From Sporobacter sp963677825 (GTDB taxonomy: Bacteria; Bacillota; Clostridia; Oscillospirales; Oscillospiraceae): 64,000 nt of DNA. Positions 24,321 to 33,132 of this stretch are shown one piece after another. The position numbers and the translations under genes were made by a program. The stretch spans positions 2,660,818 to 2,724,817 of the forward strand of contig CAXXEF010000001.1 of NCBI GenBank assembly GCA_963677825.2, given 5' to 3'. The notes beneath the pieces are model-generated. The model made no database searches and had not been told where the DNA came from. It saw only the letters and a list, made by a program, of their open reading frames with translations. Within the stretch, counting starts at the first letter, position 1. Each line of letters begins with the position of its first letter.

Positions 24321-25031
24321 TTAGTCGAGTTTATTTTCTATAGATGATGCAATATCGGATCTCGTAATTTTATTGCCGTCACCAATATTTACACTATGAT
24401 CATTGTATACAATTACAATTATTCTATTAGTTATATCCTTCAATTCCTCCGGAGTCTTACTTGATATGTCTAAATCCAACTCATCCAGATTTCCGAATTC
24501 TTTTTCCAATAAGATCAAAACATCCAGTAATCTATTCTCTATCACTGAAAAGATGTTCTGAATACATTGGGGACCGATCACTACTTGTGCAGATGTAATC
24601 ATCATGTATTGATCTTCATTATATGTTGCGATTGTGGGGAAGAAATCTGCGGGAATAACTTTTCCTAATTGTCCACTGCCATCTGTACTGCTTTCAGATA
24701 ACTGCTTTAATGCATCTACACCTTCACGTAACTGCACGCTCAAAATAACCTCTTTTAAATCATCTGGCATTTTTCCTAATGGCAGGGAAACATTAGTCCA
24801 CTTCATATGTGATGCCATTGATCCTTTGAAATATGATCCTATGAGATTACCACGTTCAATTCTATAATCAGGTAGTGTAACTTCCCTAGGATATCCTGCA
24901 ATTTCATAATCGATCCATTTTAGCAGTTCATTATTTCCTAATTCTGAAAATAAAACTTTTGCACGTTTCAATGCGGTCATTGTGTCAACTTTGCTATTTG
25001 CTAAATCCTGTATAATCTTACTTCTTGCCAT
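24321..25031 (-). CDS. AbiTii-like abortive-infection protein
   Basis: A 236-residue protein. The N-terminal 70 residues (KIIQDLANSKVDTMTALKRA, LLKWIDYEIAGYP) match the AbiTii domain, found in abortive infection and other anti-phage loci. The rest is helical, ending with NDHSVNIGDGNKITRSDI, a motif that recurs in the partner gene. No membrane segment. Its start overlaps the stop of the partner by one base, so the two form a tight operon. It would act in the cytosol; the mechanism is unknown. Confidence 0.75.
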   Translation of the reverse strand: MARSKIIQDLANSKVDTMTALKRAKVLFSELGNNELLKWIDYEIAGYPREVTLPDYRIERGNLIGSYFKGSMASHMKWTNVSLPLGKMPDDLKEVILSVQLREGVDALKQLSESSTDGSGQLGKVIPADFFPTIATYNEDQYMMITSAQVVIGPQCIQNIFSVIENRLLDVLILLEKEFGNLDELDLDISSKTPEELKDITNRIIVIVYNDHSVNIGDGNKITRSDIASSIENKLD

Positions 25032-25552
25032 CAGAATACTCCTTCTATAAACTCAACAATTTTTGTCCAGAACGAAAAAAGCAGAACAATTCCTGCCAAT
25101 AGAGAAATTAAAATGCCACAAATAACAGGGTGTTTTTCAAAGAATGATTTTTTTACATCAGATGGTGCGGTACCTGAATGATTCTCATTTTTCCCAGCAA
25201 TGTTAGAGTTGCTGATTTTGTTCCCACTACCAATTCTCACGCTATGATCATTAACGGTACCAATATAGGTTGTTCCTCTCTGTGTTCTTTTTTCTTCTTC
25301 GTATTCCGCAAGCTGCTCATCATATGTTCTTGCAGAATTATTAACAACAACATGATATGGCTTGTTATCAGCCCACATTGGAATCTCGATATATTTTGAA
25401 TGACTCAATTCCTTAATAAGGCTGCGTAGCTCTTCATTTTCCTTTGAAGATGAATCTTCAAAGCGTTCACATAACAATTGAGTAGGATTCTCGGCTTTCA
25501 CAATTTCATCAAGTAGCTTTTTCGAGTTTATTGAAAGTTTATTGAATTCCAT
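25031..25552 (-). CDS. Membrane partner of the AbiTii-like protein
   Basis: A 173-residue protein. Residues 1-115 are soluble and charged, then comes NDHSVRIGSGNKISNSNI, the same motif as in the AbiTii partner. One transmembrane segment follows near the C-terminus (VICGILISLLAGIVLLFSFW). GGAGGAG precedes the ATG at 25550-25552. The N-terminal region has winged-helix-like spacing, but I cannot name it. The shared motif suggests that the two proteins bind one another or the same ligand. A single-TM protein next to an Abi gene is typical of membrane effectors. Confidence 0.65.
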   Translation of the reverse strand: MEFNKLSINSKKLLDEIVKAENPTQLLCERFEDSSSKENEELRSLIKELSHSKYIEIPMWADNKPYHVVVNNSARTYDEQLAEYEEEKRTQRGTTYIGTVNDHSVRIGSGNKISNSNIAGKNENHSGTAPSDVKKSFFEKHPVICGILISLLAGIVLLFSFWTKIVEFIEGVF

Positions 25553-25842
25553 TATCGCTCCTCCGTTGTGGTGTTTTTTCACAGTAGTCCTTCCGAATTG
25601 GCATCATACAGTATTACTTATTGGTGTCTATAAATCGGCCATCCACCGCAGTTAAAAAAGCTAAAATGCAACTTCTTGATGCCATCTGTTAATACTTCAT
25701 CGCCCTATATTTCTTATTCAGTTCCCCTACTATCTTTAATTGAAATAATACAAGTATGAGCTGCGCGTTATTGCTTTAATGTGCACTTGGAAGACGTTCG
25801 CAATATTTATCATATCGAAGATTAGTGGCGATTATAATTGAA

Positions 25843-25964
25843 AACTATATCACGCAAGAATATTACAATCAACAAAAAATACCAAAAAGAGACAGGATTA
25901 ACCTGTCGCTTTTGTGCGGAAATATATTTTTGTATCAAAACAGAACATGAAGCGAGGTGATTAA
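25843..25964 (+). promoter_or_regulatory. Portal leader with cassette-edge motif (copy 3) and hairpin
   Basis: AACTATATCACGCAAGAATATTACAATC-type motif opens this leader, and an imperfect hairpin (GACAGG / CCTGTC followed by GCTTTT) lies at about 25890-25912. The 260 bases to its left (25583-25842) are AT-rich with no gene; they include the promoter region of the antisense AbiTii operon. Confidence 0.6.
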
Positions 25965-27209
25965 ATGCTTTTTCGGAGCATACAGAGGCCGCGGATACGC
26001 AACGAAGACGATTGGGGCGCAGGATTCAACAGCCTGATCGAGTGGTTCGGACTGACGGACGATATGGACATACGGGGAAAGCGGTCGCTGAAAGAGGCGA
26101 CCGTATATATTTGTATTAAAATCCTGTCCGAGGCGCTAGGGAAGCTGCCGATCAAAGTATATCAGGACGTCGACGGGAAGCGGAAAGCGACCGAGCACTA
26201 CATCTACCCGCTGCTGAAACTGCGGCCGAATCCGTACATGTCGTCCATTGATTTCTGGAAGTGCCTTGAGGTGCAGCGCAACATCCACGGCAACGCGTAC
26301 GCCTGGATAGAGACGATGCGCACCGGCAAGCTGGCGGGGTTTTATCCGTTGGACTCGACGCGCATGAAAATATACGTCGACGATGTCGGGCTGATCTCGT
26401 CCAAGCAGTCAGTCTGGTACATCTACACCGACCTGCTTGGCAAGCAGTATAAGATCCTGCCGGACGAGCTGCTGCACTTCAAGGGCCTGTCCACTGACGG
26501 CCTGGCCGGGATGAATCCGATCGAAACGCTCCGGTCGACGATTGAGAATGCGAAGGCATCGTCTAACTTCCTGAACACGAGCTATAAGAAGGGGATGACG
26601 AGCGGGGGTATCGTCCACTACATCGGGGATCTCGACGAGAAGGCGAAGGAAAACTTCCGGACAAAATTTGAGACGATGGCCGCCGGGCTAAAAAACGCCA
26701 ACCGCATCAGTATGCTGCCGGTCGGGTATAACTACCAGCCGATAGAGCTGAAGATGACGGATGCGCAGTTCCTCGAAAATTCGCGTTTCACGATCCAGCA
26801 GCTGACGGCGGCCTACGGCATTAAGCCGCATCAGGTAAACGACCAGACGAAAACGAGCTACGCATCCACCTCAGAAGCCAACAGGGAGTTTTACTCGGAC
26901 ACGCTGCTGGCGATCCTCACCGTCTACGAGCAGGAGCTCAACTGGAAGCTCTTTACGACGGCGGAGATCCGGCAGGGCTTTTACGTGAAGTTCAACGCCG
27001 ACGTTATCCTGCGCGCCGACCCGGAAAAACGGTACGAGATGTACCGGCAGGCGGTATTCAGCGGTGTCAAAACGCCGAACGAGTGCCGAGCGCTGGAGGA
27101 GGACGAGCCGCTGGACGGCGGGGACGAGCTGTACGGCAACGCGGCGCTTGTGCCGCTGTCTATCCTGAAGACCGGCGCAGCCTATAAGAAAGGAGGGGAC
27201 AAGCAATGA
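25965..27209 (+). CDS. HK97-family portal protein
   Basis: A 414-residue protein that forms the dodecameric ring through which DNA enters the capsid. SLKEATVYICIKILSEALGKLPIKVYQ near residue 45, the KYY-like clip, and HQVNDQTKTSYASTSEANREFY near 295 are typical of the Phage_portal (HK97/SPP1-like) family, and the length is normal. GAGGTG precedes the ATG. It is separated from terL by a 6.4-kb cargo region. It overlaps the protease gene by 4 bases. Confidence 0.92.
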   Translation: MLFRSIQRPRIRNEDDWGAGFNSLIEWFGLTDDMDIRGKRSLKEATVYICIKILSEALGKLPIKVYQDVDGKRKATEHYIYPLLKLRPNPYMSSIDFWKCLEVQRNIHGNAYAWIETMRTGKLAGFYPLDSTRMKIYVDDVGLISSKQSVWYIYTDLLGKQYKILPDELLHFKGLSTDGLAGMNPIETLRSTIENAKASSNFLNTSYKKGMTSGGIVHYIGDLDEKAKENFRTKFETMAAGLKNANRISMLPVGYNYQPIELKMTDAQFLENSRFTIQQLTAAYGIKPHQVNDQTKTSYASTSEANREFYSDTLLAILTVYEQELNWKLFTTAEIRQGFYVKFNADVILRADPEKRYEMYRQAVFSGVKTPNECRALEEDEPLDGGDELYGNAALVPLSILKTGAAYKKGGDKQ

Positions 27210-27940
27210 GATTTTGGAGCTTTGTAAGAAATGCGGCGACGGAAACGCAGCCGGAACACGCGGAGCTGCGTATCGAGGGCGATATTGTGGATAATGAGGA
27301 CGCGTGGATCTACGAATGGTTCGGTATCCCGGCCGCGTCACCAAACGCGTTTAAGAACGAGCTTGCCCAATATGCCGGGCTGCCAATAACGGTCTGGATC
27401 GACAGCTACGGCGGCAGCGTGTTCGCGGCGGCGGGTATCTATAACGCGCTGAAAGCGCACGACGGAACCGTCACGGTAAAAATCGACGGCAAGGCGATGT
27501 CCGCTGCGACGGTAATCGCAATGGCGGGCGATGAGCTGCTTATGTCGCCGGTGGCCATCATGATGATCCACAATCCGCTGACGGAAGTTTACGGATACGC
27601 GAGCGACCTGCGCAAGCTGGCAGATGTGCTGGACGAAGTGAAAGAAACGATCATCAACGCGTATCAGCTAAAAACCGGACGGCCGCGCAATAAAATATCG
27701 GCCATGATGGACGACGAAGAATACATGAGCGCCAAGAAAGCCATCAAGGAAGGCTTCGCGGACGGTATGCTGTATGAAGACAGCGCCGTTAAACCGATCG
27801 AAATGGCGTTTAACCGTGGTGCGATACTTGGCAGCTCGACAGACGCGTTTAAGCGCATCGTCGCGCTGCAGAAGTCGGAACCGCCGCCGATGAGCGGCGC
27901 GGAAAAAGAAAAACTACTCGTGCAGATAGACCTCATTTGA
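27206..27940 (+). CDS. ClpP-like prohead protease
   Basis: A 244-residue head maturation protease. It has WIDSYGGSVFAA, the nucleophile Ser99 in GKAMSAATVIAMAGD, and His122 in MMIHNPLTEVYG, the ClpP-type catalytic order. In HK97-like phages the protein cleaves the scaffold region of the capsid protein in the prohead. It lies between portal and capsid as expected and starts on the ATGA overlap with portal. Confidence 0.9.
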   Translation: MRFWSFVRNAATETQPEHAELRIEGDIVDNEDAWIYEWFGIPAASPNAFKNELAQYAGLPITVWIDSYGGSVFAAAGIYNALKAHDGTVTVKIDGKAMSAATVIAMAGDELLMSPVAIMMIHNPLTEVYGYASDLRKLADVLDEVKETIINAYQLKTGRPRNKISAMMDDEEYMSAKKAIKEGFADGMLYEDSAVKPIEMAFNRGAILGSSTDAFKRIVALQKSEPPPMSGAEKEKLLVQIDLI

Positions 27941-27982
27941 GGTCTTTTGTTATATCCAAAATTTTATGACGAGGTGAAAAGA

Positions 27983-29140
27983 ATGACCAGAGAAGAGCGC
28001 GAACTGAGGCTGCAGATCACGCAGCTGAAAAACGAGGCCAGAACCCTTGTTTCTGAGGATAAAATCACGGAAGCAAAGGCGAAGGCGCTTGAAGCTGAAA
28101 ACTTAGCTGACAAAGCCGACCTTCTGGCAAAGCTCGAGGACGAGGATCCCGCGTCTGCAGGCACACCCGTGGGCGGGGAGAAGAAGGACGAAGAGGAGCT
28201 TAAGAACGAGTACAGCGGTGCCTTCTTCAAGATGTTTAAGAACAAAAAGCTCACGGCGGAGGACCACAGCGCCATCAAGACGTACAACGCCCTGAGCGAA
28301 AGCAGCGACGAGGCGGGCGGGCTGCTCGTGCCGCAGGATATCCAGACGGCGATCAACGTGTTTAAGCGCGCGCTGCCGCAGCTGCAGCCGCTTGTGGATA
28401 CGATCCCCGTCGGTACGCTCACCGGCAGCCGTGTCTTTGAGAAAGTCGCGAATCTGACAGCGTTTGAGAACATCACGGACGACACGGCGGACATCCCCGA
28501 GATGACGGCGCCGACCTTTGACAAGATCAGCTACGCGATCAAGGATTACGCCGGCTGGATTCCCATCCCGAACGATCTGGTGAACGACAGTGACCAGAAC
28601 ATCAGCGCGTATCTCGCGCAGTGGATCGCGAAGAAATCCGTCGTAACCCGCAACACGCTGATCCTTGCGATCCTCACGGCGCTGACGCCGGTGACGTTTT
28701 CTACTTACAAGGCCATCAAGAAGGCGCTAAATGTGACACTTGATCCGATGATCGCCAACAGCGCCACGGTGATCACCAACCAGGACGGCTTCCAGTATCT
28801 CGATACGCTTGAGGACGGCAGCGGCAAGCCCATCCTGCAGGTCGACGTGACGGCGCCGACAAAGAAGCTCTTTGCCGGAAAACGTGTTGAGGTTATCAGC
28901 AACTCCGTATTGGCGACGACCGGCACCACGACGAAGCTCGCACCGATGTTCGTCGGTGACCCGAAGGAGCTTGTCAAGTTCTTCGAGCGGCAGGGCCATC
29001 AGATCGCCACGACAAATATCGGCGGTACGGCCTTCCGCAAGAACAGGACGGAAATGCGCGTGATCGAGCGCGAAGACGTCAAGGCGTTCGACGCGGCGGC
29101 TGTGATCTACGGGAAGATCGACGTCACGTCTGTCGTTTAG
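27983..29140 (+). CDS. HK97-fold major capsid protein
   Basis: A 385-residue protein. The N-terminal 90 residues are coiled coil and charged (delta/scaffold domain, cleaved by the prohead protease), and the rest carries the HK97 fold (LVPQDIQTAINVFKRALPQL, AGWIPIPNDLVNDS, AFRKNRTEMRVIEREDV). GAGGTG precedes the ATG at 27983; an upstream frame extension has no site. The cleavage site cannot be fixed by eye, but lies before the SSDEAGGLLVPQD segment. Confidence 0.92.
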   Translation: MTREERELRLQITQLKNEARTLVSEDKITEAKAKALEAENLADKADLLAKLEDEDPASAGTPVGGEKKDEEELKNEYSGAFFKMFKNKKLTAEDHSAIKTYNALSESSDEAGGLLVPQDIQTAINVFKRALPQLQPLVDTIPVGTLTGSRVFEKVANLTAFENITDDTADIPEMTAPTFDKISYAIKDYAGWIPIPNDLVNDSDQNISAYLAQWIAKKSVVTRNTLILAILTALTPVTFSTYKAIKKALNVTLDPMIANSATVITNQDGFQYLDTLEDGSGKPILQVDVTAPTKKLFAGKRVEVISNSVLATTGTTTKLAPMFVGDPKELVKFFERQGHQIATTNIGGTAFRKNRTEMRVIEREDVKAFDAAAVIYGKIDVTSVV

Positions 29141-29150
29141 GAGGTAAACG

Positions 29151-29393
29151 ATGTATACGTCTAAAAATCACAGCGACGGCCCGGACAAGACTGTTATCGG
29201 CGGCGAACTGGCTGTTGAGGACGGCGGCAGTCTCGTTATCGAAACGGGCGGATCGCTACTGTTCGGTGAAACTGAAGTCCAGCCAGCGGCGGCGCAGGCT
29301 GACAGCACCGCGACGGACGCCGCCGGTGCCGTCGTGGATTTTAATGCGCTCTTAGCAAAACTCAGAGCCGCCGGCCTGCTGGCGAGCGAATAA
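29151..29393 (+). CDS. Phage head fiber / decoration-like protein
   Basis: An 80-residue protein. It has a small Gly-rich beta part (GGSLVIETGGSLLFG) and a C-terminal AQADSTATDAAGAVVDFNAL, typical of the head fiber (phi29 gp8.5-type) family that decorates capsids. It directly follows the capsid gene, with GGAGG before its ATG. Confidence 0.75.
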   Translation: MYTSKNHSDGPDKTVIGGELAVEDGGSLVIETGGSLLFGETEVQPAAAQADSTATDAAGAVVDFNALLAKLRAAGLLASE

Positions 29394-29414
29394 CAGTAAA
29401 GGGAGGCGGCACCT

Positions 29415-29720
29415 ATGGCGCTGGATGTTGAAAGCGTCCGAAACTACTGCAAGATTGACGACGCTGCGGATGCGGATGTTGAGGATATGATCGCAGCGGC
29501 TAAGCTGTACGTTATCAATGCGATCGAGCTCAAAACCGAAGCGACGTTAGTTGAAAACCCGGTGTACGGTCTGTGCGTCAAGATGCTGGTCTCCCACTGG
29601 TACGATAATCGGGGCGTTGTCAAGGACGGAGTCTCATCCGTGCCGATTCCGTTCGGGGTGACAAGTCTCATCGTGCAGCTGGCGAACAGTTACGAAGCTG
29701 AAGTGATTGAAGAGGTGTAG
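29415..29720 (+). CDS. Head-tail connector (HK97 gp6-like)
   Basis: A 101-residue all-helical protein. The N-terminal VESVRNYCKIDDAADADVEDM and the C-terminal LIVQLANSYEAEV match the gp6/gp15 adaptor family, which binds the portal ring. GGGAGGCGG precedes it. It starts the connector cluster. Confidence 0.8.
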   Translation: MALDVESVRNYCKIDDAADADVEDMIAAAKLYVINAIELKTEATLVENPVYGLCVKMLVSHWYDNRGVVKDGVSSVPIPFGVTSLIVQLANSYEAEVIEEV

Positions 29721-29723
29721 TGC

Positions 29724-30314
29724 ATGAATGCCGGGAAATTGACCAGCAGGATCGACATATTGACCATTGGAAATACGGACACCGTCTATTCATGGATGGT
29801 GTCCGCTACCGTTTGGGTAAAAGCAGAGCGTGAAAATAGGCTGAATGTATATTCAACAGTCGGACGCGCCGCGCCGCAGTCGGTCAAGTTCACGCTGCGC
29901 CGCTGCGCGCTGACGCAGCACAACGCCATCCGATGGGCTGGTCAGCACTGTTTTATAACAAACATCGTAGAAACGCCGGACCGCCGGTATCTTGAAGTGA
30001 TGGCGGCACTTGTAGAGACGGTCACCTGCACGGCGACGGTGACGACGACAACGAGCGACGAGCTCAAGCGGGTTGTGAAAAGCACGACGCTGATCACGTT
30101 CCCAGGCGTGCTGACGGAAAAGTACCTCGGGCGCGTGCAGGACGAGCCGATGGCCGTCAATAAGATTACGTACGTCCTTATCACGCCGAAGGCGATTACG
30201 GTCGACAGCGGTGCGCTTGTGACGGCTGGCGGTCACAGTTACGCCGTACTGCTCGCGCATACGCTTGACGCGCACAAAAACGAGTACGAGCTAACGCGCA
30301 GGGAGGAGCCGTAA
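29724..30314 (+). CDS. Head closure / head-tail joining protein
   Basis: A 196-residue protein. The first 100 residues (TSRIDILTIGN..., VWVKAERENRLNVYSTVGRA) have the beta-barrel pattern of SPP1 gp16-type stoppers. The C-terminal 90 residues look like a second beta domain (ITPKAITVDSGALVTAGGH), an extension over the usual 110 residues. It follows the connector with a 3-base gap. Confidence 0.7.
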   Translation: MNAGKLTSRIDILTIGNTDTVYSWMVSATVWVKAERENRLNVYSTVGRAAPQSVKFTLRRCALTQHNAIRWAGQHCFITNIVETPDRRYLEVMAALVETVTCTATVTTTTSDELKRVVKSTTLITFPGVLTEKYLGRVQDEPMAVNKITYVLITPKAITVDSGALVTAGGHSYAVLLAHTLDAHKNEYELTRREEP

Positions 30315-30315
30315 A

Positions 30316-30789
30316 ATGCAAAGTGTCGACCTGAAACAACTTGAAGCGATCACCGGCGATTTCGAGAATGTATTGCGCGAGATCCCCGGTGCCCGGCGTG
30401 AAATGCACGAGCGGGTCGGCGCGGCGGTTCTCTCGAGTGTACGCGCCGAGATCGACGCATCCGGCATCAACGACGCGAGCGGGCACATCAAACGGTACCA
30501 GGAGGACTACGTCGGTACCGGTGGCGGGTACGCCGCTGTGCGCGCGGTGAAGGGGCAGGGGCCGAACGGTGCGGCCGACAGCCCCGGCGCGATTACAAAC
30601 TATCTTGCGAAAGGGCACAGCATCCGGCGACCGACCGGCAACGCGGCGGTGCGCCGGAAGTCCAGAGCAAGAAAGCAGTACGTTGACGGCTATCACTTCT
30701 ACGACGCTGCTCGGCGCGACGCTGAGCGGGTCGCTTACAGTGAGGCTGAGCGATACGCTAAGACGATTGCTGGAAAGCTCTCGGACTGA
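30316..30789 (+). CDS. HK97 gp10-like tail completion protein
   Basis: A 157-residue protein whose N-terminus (LKQLEAITGDFENVLREIPGA) and middle (HERVGAAVLSSVRAEIDAS) match gp10/neck-type proteins. It ends in a helical basic tail. It begins 1 base after the closure gene. In related phages it lies between closure and terminator, as here. Confidence 0.7.
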   Translation: MQSVDLKQLEAITGDFENVLREIPGARREMHERVGAAVLSSVRAEIDASGINDASGHIKRYQEDYVGTGGGYAAVRAVKGQGPNGAADSPGAITNYLAKGHSIRRPTGNAAVRRKSRARKQYVDGYHFYDAARRDAERVAYSEAERYAKTIAGKLSD

Positions 30790-30807
30790 CGAAAGGAGAC
30801 GCGCAGC

Positions 30808-31263
30808 GTGATTACATCTGAGCAGATTATCAATGCCGTCAACGTACTGATGGTCGACGCGATAGAAGCCATTAAACAGGTACATATCAACGTCATGCCG
30901 GAGGACTTTGAGCGCCCGGCGCTTTTTATCGAGAACCCTCGTTATACACGAGAGGACGTCAATTTCTCGACAGTGCGCGTGACGACGCTGCTGGCGCTCA
31001 CGTATTTCGGCGCGATCGACGAACACGCCATATCGGATACGGCGGAGCTGCGCGCAGCACAGGATGCGATGATGGCCGTATTCGACAAGCGTTATGTCTT
31101 AGTAGGCGATCGGGCGCTCAAATGCGGCGCGACCATCGGGAGCACAGGATTTGACATGACGGCCGTCGACGTGACGTTCACATTCAACGACGAGCGGTAC
31201 GGTACAGCGGAGACGCTGCCGGTCGCCGCGGCCGTGACAACAACAATCAAACAGGAGGGATAA
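30808..31263 (+). CDS. Tail terminator-like protein (DUF6838)
   Basis: A 151-residue protein (MITSEQIINAVNVLMVDAI...) of the DUF6838 type, found between gp10-like and sheath genes of contractile Clostridial phages. It would cap the tail tube at the neck. GAAAGGAG precedes its GTG-type start. The assignment relies on position and sequence pattern. Confidence 0.65.
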   Translation: MITSEQIINAVNVLMVDAIEAIKQVHINVMPEDFERPALFIENPRYTREDVNFSTVRVTTLLALTYFGAIDEHAISDTAELRAAQDAMMAVFDKRYVLVGDRALKCGATIGSTGFDMTAVDVTFTFNDERYGTAETLPVAAAVTTTIKQEG

Positions 31264-31264
31264 C

Positions 31265-32335
31265 ATGCCACTTCCGAATATCAACATTTCGTTCGCGTCG
31301 GCAGCGTCGACCGCGATCCAGCGCTCGCAGAAGGGTGTCGTCGCGATCATTCTCAAAGACGCGGCCGCGAACGGTGCGGCGACGGTGACGAAAGCGTCTG
31401 AGATCCCGGCGGCGCTCAGTACCGCCAATCAGACGTACATCACGCAGGCGCTCATCGGCAACGTCAACCCGCCGAAGAAGGTGCTGCTGTACGTTCTCGC
31501 GACGGACGCGTCAGACCTCAGCGCTGCGCTCGATCACTTTGAAACGCTCGTCGGCGAGGTCGACTATCTTGTCGGACCGCCGGACACGGACGCGACAGAC
31601 GCCACCGAGATTGACGCGTGGATCACGTCGATGCGCGAGGACGGCTTCTCGCCGAAGGCCGTGCTGCCGGACAAGGCGGCCGACAGCGAAGCGATCGTCA
31701 ACTTCACGTCGGACGCGATTGTCGTGGGTTCCGACACATACGACACGGCGCAGTTCTGCGCACGCATTGCCGGACTTCTGGCCGGCACGCCGATGAGCAT
31801 CTCGTCGACGTTCTCGGTGCTGCCGGAGGTCACAAGCCTGACACGCCTGACGAAGACGGCGATGGACGCGGCAATAGACGCCGGGCAGTTCATCCTCATG
31901 CACGACGGCACGAAGGTCAAGGTCGGCCGCGGCGTCAACAGCCTGACGACGACCTCGTCAACGAAGGACGCGTCGTTCAAAAAGATCAAGATTGTCGAGG
32001 CGGTCGACATGATTCGGCGCGACATCAAGGCGACGGCCGAGGACAGCTACATCGGCAAATACTCGAATAGCTACGACAACAAGTGTCTGCTCATCACTGC
32101 GATTAAGCAGTACCTGCAGTCGATGGAAGCGGCCGGGATCCTCGAGAGCGGTACGAGCACCGTCGAGATCAACATTGACGCGGTCGACACGTACCTGCAG
32201 TCGCAGGGCGAGGACACGACAGGCATGACGGAGGCCGAGCTGCGCGCGGCCAACACGGGCGACCAGGTGTATCTCAAGGCGACGGTGACGATTCTCGACG
32301 CCATTGAGGACATCACGCTCGCGATCACGATTTAA
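31265..32335 (+). CDS. Contractile tail sheath protein
   Basis: A 356-residue sheath subunit. The N-terminus (INISFASAASTAIQRSQKG), KVGRGVNSLTTTS, and the C-terminal part (FKKIKIVEAVDMIRRDI, YIGKYSNSYDNKCLLITAI) match Myo-type sheath proteins of the XkdK family. Its presence shows the ancestor had a contractile tail. No tube, tape-measure or baseplate gene follows, apart from a tube remnant in the next ORF. Confidence 0.88.
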   Translation: MPLPNINISFASAASTAIQRSQKGVVAIILKDAAANGAATVTKASEIPAALSTANQTYITQALIGNVNPPKKVLLYVLATDASDLSAALDHFETLVGEVDYLVGPPDTDATDATEIDAWITSMREDGFSPKAVLPDKAADSEAIVNFTSDAIVVGSDTYDTAQFCARIAGLLAGTPMSISSTFSVLPEVTSLTRLTKTAMDAAIDAGQFILMHDGTKVKVGRGVNSLTTTSSTKDASFKKIKIVEAVDMIRRDIKATAEDSYIGKYSNSYDNKCLLITAIKQYLQSMEAAGILESGTSTVEINIDAVDTYLQSQGEDTTGMTEAELRAANTGDQVYLKATVTILDAIEDITLAITI

Positions 32336-32346
32336 GGAGGCGCACG

Positions 32347-33063
32347 ATGGATAATGCAACAAGAGTCATCAACGGTAGCTGGGGTCAGGCGTGGCTCGAC
32401 GGCGATCTCGTCGGCGAGTGTTACGGCATGAACGGCTACGCCTGGTGCGCTATGTTTGTGAGCTGGTGCGCTGACCGTGCCGGAATATCAACCGACATTA
32501 TTCCAAAGTATCACTCAAGCACCGAGGGCATGAATTGGTTTAAGAGCCACGGGCGGTGGAAGCCGCGAGGCGGCGCTGATCCGCAGCCTGGCGACGTCAT
32601 CTTTTTTAGTGATAGTGGCATCGCCCGGCATACCGGCATTGTGACGGACGTTAAGGACGGGCGCGTGTACACCGTCGAGGGTAATACCAGCGGTGGGTCA
32701 GACTACATAGCAAACGGCGGCGGCGTTGCGGCAAAAAGCTATCCGCTGACCTACAGCTATATCCTTGGCTACGGCCATCCAGAGTATAAGGAGGACGATA
32801 TTACAAAAGATGAAGTGCTGGACATCATCAAAGAGTACGAGGCTCAAAAGGCTGCCGCGGATCCTTCAAGCTGGAGCGAGGACGCCCGCACCTGGGCCAC
32901 GGAAACATCCAAGCAGTTAGCCGAGGACGGCGAGGCCTTCCTCAAGGGCGATGGCGCCGGCAACATGAAGTATAAAAGCCCGTGCACCAGGGAAATGGTG
33001 GCGGTGTTCTTTTTCCGCTTCTGGCAGATGGTCAAACGCTACATTGACAGTAGACCGGTATAA
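32347..33063 (+). CDS. Fusion of a tail-tube N-terminus with a CHAP endolysin
   Basis: A 238-residue ORF of two unrelated parts. Residues 1-26 (MDNATRVINGSWGQAWLDGD...) are the start of an XkdM-type tail tube protein, in the place where a tube gene should follow the sheath, with GGAGG. From residue 27 (YGMNGYAWCAMFVSWCADR) it is a CHAP amidase/endopeptidase domain with catalytic Cys35-type residue and His in IARHTGIVTD, then a C-terminal helical region. The lysin lacks its usual N-terminal 40 residues. This is the scar of a deletion that removed the tail genes. Lytic activity is doubtful. Confidence 0.8.
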   Translation: MDNATRVINGSWGQAWLDGDLVGECYGMNGYAWCAMFVSWCADRAGISTDIIPKYHSSTEGMNWFKSHGRWKPRGGADPQPGDVIFFSDSGIARHTGIVTDVKDGRVYTVEGNTSGGSDYIANGGGVAAKSYPLTYSYILGYGHPEYKEDDITKDEVLDIIKEYEAQKAAADPSSWSEDARTWATETSKQLAEDGEAFLKGDGAGNMKYKSPCTREMVAVFFFRFWQMVKRYIDSRPV

Positions 33064-33082
33064 TGTAAGCAGGCATGAAAAT

Positions 33083-33112
33083 AAAACCGCGGGGTACAGC
33101 CCCGCGGTTTTA
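33083..33112. terminator. Terminator after the lysin fusion
   Basis: AAAACCGCGGGG / CCCCGCGGTTTT stem with a 5-base loop, 20 bases after the stop codon and before the convergent secreted-protein gene. It can act in both directions. Confidence 0.85.
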
Positions 33113-33132
33113 TTTTTGTATTATTTAGTGCC

